This document shows, piece after piece, positions 27,037 to 35,778 of a DNA stretch of 64,000 nucleotides. The DNA comes from Nesterenkonia sedimenti (GTDB taxonomy: Bacteria > Actinomycetota > Actinomycetes > Actinomycetales > Micrococcaceae), in assembly GCF_012641515.1 (NCBI RefSeq), contig NZ_JABAHY010000001.1, forward strand, positions 248,001-312,000, in the 5' to 3' direction. The position numbers and the translations under genes are program-made. How positions within the stretch are numbered: the stretch's first letter is position 1; every line of letters begins with the position of its first letter. The notes under the pieces were generated by a model that saw only the letters and a list, made by a program, of their open reading frames with translations, was not told the DNA's origin and searched no databases.

Positions 27037-28635
27037 CTACAGTTGCGGTGTCAGCGTTTCTCGGTCCTTATCGAAGGCCCTCTGGCGGGCATAGGTGTGG
27101 ACACTGTGGAGGATCTCACGCTGGGTATCAGCGCTCTCGATAAGGCCATCGAAGACCGACTGCTCCAGGCCCAGGGCATCTGCGTAGTCGGCCATGACCT
27201 CCCAGCCCTGACGTTTGGCGGTGATCGCTCCGATCATCAGTTCACATTCCAGTACCAGCGCCGAGGGAGAACGCTTCAGCGGTGGTCGGGCATAGGGTTT
27301 CAGCCGTGCGACCTTCTCCCCCATCCAGAGAGCCGGTGCGGTGACCCCCGGACGCGGGAATCCCTGACGTTTCATCAGTTCGGCCAGCCAGGCGTGTTCG
27401 GCACTGATGCTCTCCGAAACCTGAGCCAGCTCTGGGAAGACCGGGGTGTCAATAAAGGCTTCTGCCATGGCGATAATCCGAGCCACTCCGGCAGTGGCAC
27501 CGGAGAGATGGTCGGCCATATAGTTGCGCAGCAGCGCGGCATCGACATCTTCGGGAAGACTGTGGTCCTCGGGTGGAAGGGGATGTCGGTCATAGGGAGC
27601 TTTTCCACGGACTCGCATGGGTATGGAGGAGCGTCCGGAGCCCTCAGCCATACCGTCGATCAGCTCGGCCAATGCCTCGGCCCCAGTGCTGGTCGGCTCC
27701 CAAGCAAGTTCGGTCCGCGCCCGGGTGGTGTCCATGATCGGAACATGTTTGGCCATCGCCAGCCATCCCTCGTCCATCGGCAGAAGATGAGCACGGTTAG
27801 CGGCTTTGACCAGGGGTTTCAGCGGCGAGAATGGGATCGGCAGGCTGGCTCGGCCGTGCTGGCGACCGGCGACGACGGCGGCGATCTTCTCGCCGGTCAA
27901 CACGTCATCGGCGGCTATGTTGAATCCGCCCCGGGCTCCCCGCAGGATTGCCTCGGCATAGGCATTGGCCACATCGCGTGCATGGACTGCCTGAGCGCGG
28001 ATTCCCTGCGGCATCGGCAGCATAGGGGGCCTGAATTTCTGCAGCAGTTGCACGGGTGCCAACTGGCCCGCGAAATAGCGTTGGATCTCTGATCCTGCCC
28101 CGCTCTGGAAGATCAGCCCGGGGCGAATCCTGGCCAGTGCGATCTCAGGGTGCAGGGCCTCGAACTCATTCGTCACCCGTTCCTGGGCCGCTTTGTCCTC
28201 GCTGTAGTGGGAGTCCGCAATGCCCTCAGTGCCCCAGCTCTCGTCTCGGGGTTCATCATCAGAGACAGCCGAGTAGGCGCCCACAGAGGAGGCCACCGCG
28301 ATCCTCTTGACGCCAGCTGCTGCTGCCGCCTGTAGGACATGGTCTGTCCCGTTGACATTGACTCGGCGCAGCAGCTCGCGTTTGCTGTTGGGCTGAATCA
28401 ACCAGGCCAGGTGGATAACGGCATCGGCTCCGGTGAAAAGCTCTGTCAGCCGCTGAACCGACTCCGGGAATTGAACATCAGCAGTGTTCCACTCCGCCTG
28501 GTTATAAGGGGCGGCCTCCGCCTCCGGCAGTCGGCGGGCGATCCCCAGCACTGAACTGATCTCAGCGCGTGAGGCCAGTTCCTCCAGCACTGCGGTTCCG
28601 GTATTTCCTGTTGCTCCGACTATGACAACTCGCAT
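27037..28635 (-). CDS. NAD-dependent epimerase/dehydratase with C-terminal extension
   Basis: A 532-residue extended SDR protein. The N-terminal 320 residues form the epimerase fold: VGATGNTGTAVLEEL (dinucleotide site), AVIHLAWLIQP and ASSVGAYS. In the usual Tyr-x-x-x-Lys position the sequence reads SHYSEDKAAQERV, so YSEDK is the catalytic pair. The C-terminal ~200 residues form a helical extension without a recognised domain name. It begins the three-gene operon with the FAD oxidase and the ASRT-like protein. Together they suggest sugar or sugar-derivative conversion, but the substrate is unknown. Confidence 0.8.
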   Translation of the reverse strand: MRVVIVGATGNTGTAVLEELASRAEISSVLGIARRLPEAEAAPYNQAEWNTADVQFPESVQRLTELFTGADAVIHLAWLIQPNSKRELLRRVNVNGTDHVLQAAAAAGVKRIAVASSVGAYSAVSDDEPRDESWGTEGIADSHYSEDKAAQERVTNEFEALHPEIALARIRPGLIFQSGAGSEIQRYFAGQLAPVQLLQKFRPPMLPMPQGIRAQAVHARDVANAYAEAILRGARGGFNIAADDVLTGEKIAAVVAGRQHGRASLPIPFSPLKPLVKAANRAHLLPMDEGWLAMAKHVPIMDTTRARTELAWEPTSTGAEALAELIDGMAEGSGRSSIPMRVRGKAPYDRHPLPPEDHSLPEDVDAALLRNYMADHLSGATAGVARIIAMAEAFIDTPVFPELAQVSESISAEHAWLAELMKRQGFPRPGVTAPALWMGEKVARLKPYARPPLKRSPSALVLECELMIGAITAKRQGWEVMADYADALGLEQSVFDGLIESADTQREILHSVHTYARQRAFDKDRETLTPQL

Positions 28636-28769
28636 GCTGCACCACTACTCCCACTTACCCAGACTTTCGTTGTACGAGATTCCTATCAGTCCTTGTCAGG
28701 GCATCATGCTTAGCTGAATTCTGGCCGAATGGGAGCTGGATCCTTCGCCAGTCTGCCGGTGGGAAGAGT

Positions 28770-30716
28770 TCAGAGTGCCTCAGCGGCCCGGCGGCGAATT
28801 TCGGCGCGCAACGATTCAGGCCGCAGCAGTTCGATATCGCCACCAGCCCGCAGGCAGACTTCAACCACTGCCTGTTGACTGCTGAAGTGGGTTTGAATAG
28901 TGCGGGCACCGGTGTCTGGATCGGTGGTGGACTTCTCCGGGCGGTACAGCTCCGCCTCAGCGGCCGCACTGGGTGAGAACCGCAGAACCACCTCGATTGA
29001 ATCCTCGGTTCGTGGCACTTCGGGGGTGTGATTGCCGTGCTGCCTACTCAGCTCCGCGGCCTGCTCGCTCTGATGCTGCTGAGTGAGCGAGGTCAGCCCG
29101 CCGATGCGGTCCAGCCGGAAGTACCTCTCCCCCACTGCCCGGTGACACCATGCCCGCAGATAGCTGAAGGGCCCATGGAAGACCAGGTGGACGGGGTCGA
29201 CGACGCGTTGCGATTCAGTCCCTGCGGCATCGGCATAGTTCAACTCCACCGCGTATCGACCTTCAATAGCGCCCTGCAACTGATCGGCCACCGCACGCTG
29301 ATCGGCGGGCCTCGTGATGACCAGGGACGCGGCTGCCTCGGCGATACTGGCAGGCGCGATCTCCAGAACTTTATGGCGCAGACTCTCGGCGGCTTCCCGA
29401 AGATGATCCTCGGCAGCAAGCTCATACTCGATCAGTGCCTGCAGGGTGATCAGAAGACTCAGCGCACCGGGCTTGGTCAGCGAGACCGGTCGCTGAAGGC
29501 TCGTTTGGGCGCGGTCATCGCCCATCCAGAGGGTGATCGGCTCGTCGGTGGGCAGATACTGCTGTTCAAACTCCTGGCTGGTCAGCGGCGGGGCCGGCTG
29601 AACATCAACCGAGGGCCCCAGACCGAAGCCAGCGGTGGAGAGCTGGTGAATGCTCAGCAGGTCACGGTGAAGCTGGTCGGCACTGATGCCGTACTGAGCC
29701 ATGAGGCGGCTCGGTTCCACACCTTCGGGCCGAGCCAGCAGCAGCGAGATCATATTGATCACCCGCTCGGTGCGGGCGGCTTGATTATCCAGGCGACTGT
29801 TCTGAGGCGTGGCTGTGACCAATTTGCCGTGTTCTGTGGGCTGGCCGGTATGGGCCCGCAGCGCACCCTCTGCCACCGCCTGCTCCCGATAGTGAGCATC
29901 CAGTGAGTTCAGCTGTGCCTCGGCGTCGAAATCGGCATACATCTGCCCCGACGAGATGGCCTCAACAACCTCGGCTTCCTCGGGATTCAGCCGGCGGGCA
30001 GCGATCTTCTCCGGGGAGTATCTGATCCGGTCCAGGCGGAAGATTCGCTGGCCCGCGGCGTCAAGATCATGGGCGAAGAGATACCAGTGCTGACGGATTC
30101 CCATCCCCAAGGGGACGACCCGACGACGACGGGGTTGGGAACGCCCACGACTGGTGTACTCAAAGCTGACCGGGCGGCCCATCCCGAGACTGCTGAGACT
30201 GATCAGCCGTTGAACCTCAGTATCGGTGCCGATAGCCGAATGCAGCGTCGCTCCAGTGAGCGAGCCACCAGTCCCCTGCCCTGCGTCCTGCGCAGAATCA
30301 GAGGCTGCCAGCGCCCAGAGAGCGTGGCCCAGACCGCCGAGACTCCGATCGCTGGAGAAGAGCTCCGCCCGCTGCAGGGCCAGCTGCTCAGCCGGGGTCA
30401 GCTCCAGGGGCGCAAGCCCGTAGTTCTGCGGGGAGATTCGGTACCGAATCTCCTCACCCTCGCCGGTCTCCTCCACGGGAATGCCGATATCGATGAGCAT
30501 CCGCTTATCGCGGGTGAAACTCTTATCCCGGGCCTCCTTCTTCCGCTCCAAGGCGGCCCCGCTGAGCTGTTCGAGCTCGCGCTGTAGGGTCACATACTGC
30601 TCAACTCGATTGAACAGCTGTTTCCGGGTCAGCCCGCGAGGCCACTGGTGAAGCAGGGTCTGTGCCAGGGAGAGGGAGCGGACTACACCCTCATCGGCGG
30701 TGACGTCCTGGTCCAT
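28770..30716 (-). CDS. pafBC: PafBC fused WYL-domain transcriptional activator
   Basis: A 648-residue natural fusion of PafB and PafC. The N-half has a winged-helix segment (LTRKQLFNRVEQYVTL, residues about 30-45) and a WYL domain (GRPVSFEYTSRGRSQPRRRRV). The C-half repeats the plan: MISLLLARPEGVEPSRLM with ISADQLHRDLLSI, then a second WYL domain (RYAVELNYADAAG). In mycobacteria PafBC is the activator of the LexA-independent DNA damage response, sensing single-stranded DNA. Fused forms are known from Arthrobacter-type bacteria. It is the last gene of the pupylation locus. tatA, tatC and helY, often next in line, are absent here. Confidence 0.92.
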   Translation of the reverse strand: MDQDVTADEGVVRSLSLAQTLLHQWPRGLTRKQLFNRVEQYVTLQRELEQLSGAALERKKEARDKSFTRDKRMLIDIGIPVEETGEGEEIRYRISPQNYGLAPLELTPAEQLALQRAELFSSDRSLGGLGHALWALAASDSAQDAGQGTGGSLTGATLHSAIGTDTEVQRLISLSSLGMGRPVSFEYTSRGRSQPRRRRVVPLGMGIRQHWYLFAHDLDAAGQRIFRLDRIRYSPEKIAARRLNPEEAEVVEAISSGQMYADFDAEAQLNSLDAHYREQAVAEGALRAHTGQPTEHGKLVTATPQNSRLDNQAARTERVINMISLLLARPEGVEPSRLMAQYGISADQLHRDLLSIHQLSTAGFGLGPSVDVQPAPPLTSQEFEQQYLPTDEPITLWMGDDRAQTSLQRPVSLTKPGALSLLITLQALIEYELAAEDHLREAAESLRHKVLEIAPASIAEAAASLVITRPADQRAVADQLQGAIEGRYAVELNYADAAGTESQRVVDPVHLVFHGPFSYLRAWCHRAVGERYFRLDRIGGLTSLTQQHQSEQAAELSRQHGNHTPEVPRTEDSIEVVLRFSPSAAAEAELYRPEKSTTDPDTGARTIQTHFSSQQAVVEVCLRAGGDIELLRPESLRAEIRRRAAEAL

Positions 30717-30721
30717 GGCTC

Positions 30722-31123
30722 CTAGTTCTTGATGACCTTGACGAGGTCGACCACGAAGATCAGGGTCTCATTGGGACCGATGGCGGCACCGGCACCCCGC
30801 TCCCCATAGGCCAGATGCGGCGGGATCTCGAAGCGCCGGCGGGCGCCTTCCTTCATCCCGATCAGACCCTGGTCCCAGCCTTGGATGACCTGGCCGATAC
30901 CGGCGGTGAAGTCCAGTGTCTGGCCACGGTTCCAGGAAGCGTCGAACTCCTCACCTGTGGACCAGGAGACGCCGACATAGTGGCAGGAGATCTGATCGCC
31001 GGGTGCCACCTCAGGGCCGGAACCGGGGATCAGTTCCTCAATGACCAGCTCCTCCGGTGGGGTCTCACCGGGGAAGTCGATCTCTGGGCGGTTGCGGTCG
31101 TAGCTGCGCTGTCCGAATGACAT
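30722..31123 (-). CDS. FKBP-type peptidyl-prolyl isomerase
   Basis: A 133-residue cytoplasmic single-domain FKBP. The fold is clear from GPEVAPGDQISCHYVGVSW, EEFDASWNRGQTLDF, GIGQVIQGWDQGLIGMKEG, PPHLAYGERGAGAAIGPNETL and the final FVVDLVKVI strand. It has the normal length of the small FKBPs. It lies between an FKBP lipoprotein gene and pafBC, two bases from the former, within the pupylation operon, an arrangement shared by related actinobacteria. A link to pupylation is not established. Confidence 0.9.
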   Translation of the reverse strand: MSFGQRSYDRNRPEIDFPGETPPEELVIEELIPGSGPEVAPGDQISCHYVGVSWSTGEEFDASWNRGQTLDFTAGIGQVIQGWDQGLIGMKEGARRRFEIPPHLAYGERGAGAAIGPNETLIFVVDLVKVIKN

Positions 31124-31125
31124 GA

Positions 31126-32364
31126 TCAGTTGTCCTCGCTGTCTTCCTCGTCCTCTTCGGCTGCCTCATCATCCTCGGGCTCAGCCTCGCCCTCAGCGGA
31201 TTGCATGTCCTCGAGCATGGCTTCCAGGTCCTCGATGGAGGTGATGCCCATCTGCGGGGCGAACATCTCCAGCTCTGCTGGATCCATGCCCAACTCTTCG
31301 GCGATCTCCTCGAAGCGTTCACGCTCTTCCTCGGTGAGCTCCAGCTCCGGCATCTCAGGCTGTTCCGGCTGCTCAGGCTGGGCGGAGGCAACGGTGTCGG
31401 CGTCGATGGCGTGGACGATGTCGATCACGAAGATCAGTGTTCCGCCGGGTCCCTGATCGGAGGTGCCCTCCTCCTCATCGGTTGTCTCCCCATAGGCCAT
31501 ATCGGCGGGGATCACCAGCAGAACACGGTCGCCAACGTGATGGCCGGGAATGCCCTCGAGCCATCCTTCGATCACACCCTCGGAGGTGTTGAATCCGAAA
31601 GGTTCCCCGGGTTCACCCTCCTCGGTCCAGGAGCCGTCGAACTCCTCGCCGTCCTCCCAGCGCCAACCGCGGTACTGGGCGAAGACCTGGTCGCCCTCAC
31701 CGATCTCCTCACCGTCACCGGAGATCAGCACCTCGGTGCTGAGCTCCTCAGGTGCCTCGGATTCAGTGTCGTGATCGCTCAGCTCGGGGCGTTCACCGAT
31801 AGTGGAGTCGATGGCCGGCAGGTCACCGGACTGCTCCTGCTCCTCGCCGTCGGCGTAGGAGGGCCGCTGGTCTACCACCTCAATATTGAAAAGCTGGGGG
31901 GCCTGAATGCCCTGTTCCTCATCAGGGGCAAGATAGACGACGACGTCGGATCCGACAGTCACGCCATTGGAGGAGAGTGCATCACCGATGAACCGGTCGG
32001 CCTCGGACTCAGCCTCGGCCAGGGCAGGAAGGGCCAGCATGGGGATTACCGGCTCCTCGTAGCTGCTGCTCTGGAGGTTGCCGTCCTCGGGGCTGACCGC
32101 AGTGAGGTGGTAGTCGACCATCCACTCATTGTTGATCTCTTCACCGTCTCCGGTGTTGACCAGCCGCGCCGCATTCTCATCGGAGTCGATTTCGTTGCGG
32201 AAACGCACCTCGGGCGGTTCGCCCTCCTCGAGGCGATTGATCTCCACATCAGAGAGAACATCCTCGTTCTCGAAGGCTGCGGCATCGTCCTCTCCGCAGG
32301 AGGTGAGGACCAGAGCCAGGGCCGCAGTCAGAACCAGGGGTGTTTTGCGAATCTTATGCATCAT
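31126..32364 (-). CDS. FKBP-type peptidyl-prolyl isomerase lipoprotein
   Basis: A 412-residue lipoprotein: MMHKIRKTPLVL, hydrophobic stretch, lipobox LTSC with GEDD after it. Residues about 50-180 form a degenerate FKBP-like domain. Residues about 215-330 form a full FKBP domain (GDQVFAQYRGWRWEDG, GVIEGWLEGIPGHHVGD, PADMAYGE, GGTLIFVIDIVHAID). The last 80 residues are extremely acidic (ELELTEEERERFEEIAEEL, ending in Glu/Asp runs). It should act as a folding helper outside the membrane. The start overlaps the pafA stop by four bases (ATGA). Confidence 0.88.
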   Translation of the reverse strand: MMHKIRKTPLVLTAALALVLTSCGEDDAAAFENEDVLSDVEINRLEEGEPPEVRFRNEIDSDENAARLVNTGDGEEINNEWMVDYHLTAVSPEDGNLQSSSYEEPVIPMLALPALAEAESEADRFIGDALSSNGVTVGSDVVVYLAPDEEQGIQAPQLFNIEVVDQRPSYADGEEQEQSGDLPAIDSTIGERPELSDHDTESEAPEELSTEVLISGDGEEIGEGDQVFAQYRGWRWEDGEEFDGSWTEEGEPGEPFGFNTSEGVIEGWLEGIPGHHVGDRVLLVIPADMAYGETTDEEEGTSDQGPGGTLIFVIDIVHAIDADTVASAQPEQPEQPEMPELELTEEERERFEEIAEELGMDPAELEMFAPQMGITSIEDLEAMLEDMQSAEGEAEPEDDEAAEEDEEDSEDN

Positions 32365-33845
32365 GGGAACTGTACTAGGTCCTGAGTTGATTCGTCAGCT
32401 TCGAACCGGTCTGTCAGCGCCAGGGATACGCTATCGGCCTGACGCTGCTGAAGACTGCGTTCACGCAGCTGGTTGCGATCCCCCAGTTTCTCCAGCAGTG
32501 ACTCCACCCGCTCGTCGGTGGTGGCGAAGGGATCTTTGAGCATCAGGGCCTCCAGGGGCCGGTCAGTGAGCTTATGGTGCACCCAGTCCACGGTGTACTC
32601 CGCACCGAAAGCTCGGGCGGTGGAGAGGAACTCTCCGCGGATGGCTGCCCGGGTCTGCGGTGGGGTGATCATGGCCTCGGTGACCTGATCTTCAGTGAGG
32701 ATCTCCTGGGCCCGGCCGCGGCGGCGCAGCAGATAGAAGAGCCCACGCTCAGGGTGGACATCGTGATACGCCATATCGATCTGCTCCATCCGGGGATGGT
32801 CCAGTCCGATGCCGCGCTGATCTGCGATCTCCTCGATGAGGCGTTTCTTGATGGCCCAGTCGATCTCAGTGTCGATAAGACTGTGGTCGCCGGTGCGCAC
32901 AGCCTCCAAAGTGCGTTCCCAGAGCTGAAGGATCCTCTCGACATGCTCATGGTGGGCGCCGTGTTCAGCCACGAACCGTTTGGCCCGGTCCAGAAGGCCC
33001 TGCTGGATCTCCACCGCAGTGGATTCCTCACCGCCGCGGATGCGCACGGCCGCGGTGCCGGTGAGGTCGTGGCTGATATGCCGAATAGCCCCGATGGGGT
33101 TCTCCAGCTCGAAGTCTCCGATGGGAACTCCTGCTTCGATCATCCGCAGCACTAGATCGGTGGAGCCGTAGCGCAGCAGTGAGGTGGTCGAGGACATATT
33201 GGAGTCCCCGACGATCACATGCAGGCGGCGGTGGCTGGCCGCATCGGCATGGGGTTCATCGCGGGTGTTGATGATCGGCCGTGAGCGGGTGGTGGCTGAG
33301 GAGATGCCCTCCCACATATGGTCCGCCCGTTGTGAGAAGGCGAAATGGGCCGGCTGCTTCTCATCGGCAGGCACAACCCGACCGGCCCCGGCGATGATCT
33401 GACGGGTGATCAGGAAAGGCAGCAGAATCCCGGAGAGCCTGCGGAAATGAGTGGTGCGTGGGATGAGGTAGTTCTCGTGGCTGCCATAGGAGTTGCCGGC
33501 AGAGTCGACATTATTCTTCAGGAGGTAGACCTGCCCGTCGAAGCCATCCTCGGCGATACGCTTCTCGGTCCATACTGCGAGATCGTGCATGATGACCTCA
33601 CCGGCGCGGTCGGCGGCGATGAGATCCATGAGGTCAGCGCATTCGGAGGTTGCGTACTCCGGGTGAGAGCCCACATCCAGGTAGAGGCGTGCCCCATTGG
33701 GGATGAAGATATTGGAGCTTCGCCCGAAGTCGACCACGGGCCGGAAGAGATAGCGGGCCAGTTCATCCGGTGGTAGGCCGCGGCCGCTGGCCGGGCGGTG
33801 CAGGGCGGCGAATTCAGTCTCGACGCCGAAGACGCGGCGGTCCAC
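32361..33845 (-). CDS. pafA: Pup-protein ligase PafA
   Basis: A 494-residue ligase that uses ATP to join the C-terminal glutamate of Pup to lysines of target proteins. The start region RRVFGVETEFAAL carries the family ATP/metal glutamate, and SSNIFIPNGARLYLDVGSHPE (read as SSNIFIPNGARLYL and DVGSHPEYAT) the DxGxHPE loop. Later blocks are LLKNNVDSAGNSYGSHENY, RADHMWEG and IINTRDEPHAD. It is of the glutamine-synthetase/gamma-glutamyl-cysteine-ligase fold. The GTG start lies three bases after the pup stop codon, so the proteasome subunit genes that usually separate pup and pafA are missing. Confidence 0.95.
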   Translation of the reverse strand: MDRRVFGVETEFAALHRPASGRGLPPDELARYLFRPVVDFGRSSNIFIPNGARLYLDVGSHPEYATSECADLMDLIAADRAGEVIMHDLAVWTEKRIAEDGFDGQVYLLKNNVDSAGNSYGSHENYLIPRTTHFRRLSGILLPFLITRQIIAGAGRVVPADEKQPAHFAFSQRADHMWEGISSATTRSRPIINTRDEPHADAASHRRLHVIVGDSNMSSTTSLLRYGSTDLVLRMIEAGVPIGDFELENPIGAIRHISHDLTGTAAVRIRGGEESTAVEIQQGLLDRAKRFVAEHGAHHEHVERILQLWERTLEAVRTGDHSLIDTEIDWAIKKRLIEEIADQRGIGLDHPRMEQIDMAYHDVHPERGLFYLLRRRGRAQEILTEDQVTEAMITPPQTRAAIRGEFLSTARAFGAEYTVDWVHHKLTDRPLEALMLKDPFATTDERVESLLEKLGDRNQLRERSLQQRQADSVSLALTDRFEADESTQDLVQFP

Positions 33846-33848
33846 GCT

Positions 33849-34052
33849 CTACTGGCCGCCCTTCTGCACGAACCCTTTGACGAACTCCTCGGCATTGGCC
33901 TCCAGGACGGTGTCGATCTCGTCCAGGATGCTGTCCAGCTCCTCGGCACGCTCGGTGGCCTGGGGATTGGCCTTCAGCTGTGCGGCGGACTCAGTGCCGG
34001 TCTCCTCTTCCCCACCGGGCCGCTGGGGCTGCTTCTGCGGCTGGGCTGCCAT
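33849..34052 (-). CDS. pup: Prokaryotic ubiquitin-like protein Pup
   Basis: A 67-residue disordered, acidic protein. The C-terminal half has EELDSILDEIDTVLEANAEE followed by FVKGFVQKGGQ, the ARC- and PafA/Dop-binding helix and the Gly-Gly-Gln end. The terminal glutamine must be deamidated by Dop before PafA can use it, so Dop is required. The N-terminal half (QPQKQPQRPGGEEETG) is the unfoldase engagement tail. Position between dop and pafA is canonical, but prcB/prcA do not follow. Confidence 0.96.
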   Translation of the reverse strand: MAAQPQKQPQRPGGEEETGTESAAQLKANPQATERAEELDSILDEIDTVLEANAEEFVKGFVQKGGQ

Positions 34053-34083
34053 ATCGTCTCCTTTATCGGTATACAGGTAGAGC

Positions 34084-35778
34084 CTACTGGTGACCTGCGG
34101 GGTTCTGCTCCAACAGCTGCTGCAGACCCTGGACCATCGCCGGGGTATCTGCGGCCGTGCGCAGTACGGGTTCGGTCTCCGTGCGCGCTCCGGTGAAGGG
34201 ATTCGACAGCTGCAGCCGAACAGGAGCGGCCGCAGGATCCGGACGCAGCAGAATCTGGTCCCAGGATGCCCCAGCGATAGCCTGACTGTGCTCGGTGATC
34301 AGCGTCCCGCGCAGCCAGGCCCGGGTCTCCTCAGGCGGATGCTGGGCGGCCCAGTTGATCTGTTCATCGGTGAACAGCCGGCGCATCCGTCCGGCCCGGG
34401 CCAGCTTGTAGTAGAGACCCTTCTCCGGGCGCAGGTCATGGTACTGAAGGTCGATCATCCCCAGGGTTGCTGAGTCCCAGTCCAACCCGTCACGGCGCCG
34501 ATAGGACTCCAGCAGCTGAAGCTTGGCCAGCCAATCCACGCGATCGGCTGCTCGGGAGGGCTCCTCTGCGAGGTCGGTGAGCAGTTCCTCCCAGGCTTCG
34601 AGCACCTCGGCGGTCTCAGTGTCCGGGGCGGTATCCGGCAGCCCCGGTGTGCTGGCGCTGCGGGCATGTTCCAGAGCGGCGATGAGGTACTCGCGCTGGA
34701 TCTCCACAGCGGACATAGGGCCCCGGTTGGTGGGGACCTTCACGGTGAGACTGGGGTCATGGGAGATCACCTTGAGCGCCTGCACGGGGTCGATCAGGCG
34801 GATATCGGGGGCTTTGCCATGCTCGATGAGATCAAGCACCAGAGCAGTGGTGCCCACCCGGATCCAGGCGGAGTACTCGCTCATATTGGCATCGCCGATG
34901 ATCACATGCAGACGGCGCCAGGAGTCATAGTGGGCGTGGGGTTCATCTCGGGTGTTGATGATCGGCCGGCGAACTGTGGTCTCGAGTCCGACCTGTTCCT
35001 CGAAGAAATCCGCCCGCTGGGAGATCTGGTAACCGGGGGTCTGGGCCTGCTGCCCAATGCCGACCCGGCCCGCTCCACTGGTGATCTGCCGAGTGACGAA
35101 GAATGGGATCAGCCCATTGATGAGGTTGTCGAAGGGAATCCGCCGTGGAACGAGGTAGTTCTCATGGGCGCCATAGGAGACCGATTTATTGTCTGTGTTG
35201 TTCTTATACAGCAGGATCTCCGGGGAGCCGGGTTCGGCCGATAGCCGGCTTGCTGCAGTACGGGCGACGACGTCGCCGGCCACATCGTAGAGCACAGCCC
35301 GTTTGGCTCCGATGGTCTCCGGTGCGGAGTATTCGGGGTGGGCGTGATCCACATAGAACCGTGCCCCATTGCCGAGCACCAGGTTCATCAGCAGCTGCGG
35401 CTGCCCCTCTTGGAGCTCGAAGAAGTCACCGCGCCAATGCGCTGAGCCCGGTGGGGTGAATTCCCGCTCTGCGGAGTCGGCAGGGGTGGGATCGCCTCCG
35501 GAGACATTGCCCAGGGCATCGACCAGGGCTTCGGGGGTGTCGGTGAGCTGGCTGGGGTGGGCTGCCGAGCGGGGCAGGACCCAGCCGCGGGCGTCCACCA
35601 GGGGTGATTCCGACTGGTAGTCCCATTCGGTGCCGGCCACCGCTCCCCCGGCCTCGGTGACCTGGGCGGCATAGGCGTTGATCAGTTCGATGCTCAGGGC
35701 CACATGGCTGGCCCGCGGATTGGCGGGGGCATGGATTCCGTATTCGGTTTCCAACCCGATCAGCCGACGAACGCTCAC
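34084..35778 (-). CDS. dop: Deamidase/depupylase Dop
   Basis: A 564-residue member of the PafA/Dop family. It deamidates the Pup C-terminal glutamine and also removes Pup from substrates. It is recognised by the start SVRRLIGLETEYGIHAPA, FYVDHAHPEYSAPET (with the catalytic-loop Asp/His), LYKNNTDNKSVSYGAHENY and IINTRDEPHAHY. Residues about 60-90 (VDARGWVLPRSAAHPSQLTD) include the longer Dop-specific loop region. It overlaps ARC by four bases and lies 31 bases before pup. The Asp in YVDHAHPE corresponds to the position important for Dop activity in family alignments; this is inferred by motif only. Confidence 0.95.
   Translation of the reverse strand: MSVRRLIGLETEYGIHAPANPRASHVALSIELINAYAAQVTEAGGAVAGTEWDYQSESPLVDARGWVLPRSAAHPSQLTDTPEALVDALGNVSGGDPTPADSAEREFTPPGSAHWRGDFFELQEGQPQLLMNLVLGNGARFYVDHAHPEYSAPETIGAKRAVLYDVAGDVVARTAASRLSAEPGSPEILLYKNNTDNKSVSYGAHENYLVPRRIPFDNLINGLIPFFVTRQITSGAGRVGIGQQAQTPGYQISQRADFFEEQVGLETTVRRPIINTRDEPHAHYDSWRRLHVIIGDANMSEYSAWIRVGTTALVLDLIEHGKAPDIRLIDPVQALKVISHDPSLTVKVPTNRGPMSAVEIQREYLIAALEHARSASTPGLPDTAPDTETAEVLEAWEELLTDLAEEPSRAADRVDWLAKLQLLESYRRRDGLDWDSATLGMIDLQYHDLRPEKGLYYKLARAGRMRRLFTDEQINWAAQHPPEETRAWLRGTLITEHSQAIAGASWDQILLRPDPAAAPVRLQLSNPFTGARTETEPVLRTAADTPAMVQGLQQLLEQNPAGHQ

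Noticed and set aside
28770-30716. PafBC fusion as a novelty
   Set aside because: Natural PafB-PafC fusions are already known in Arthrobacter-like bacteria.
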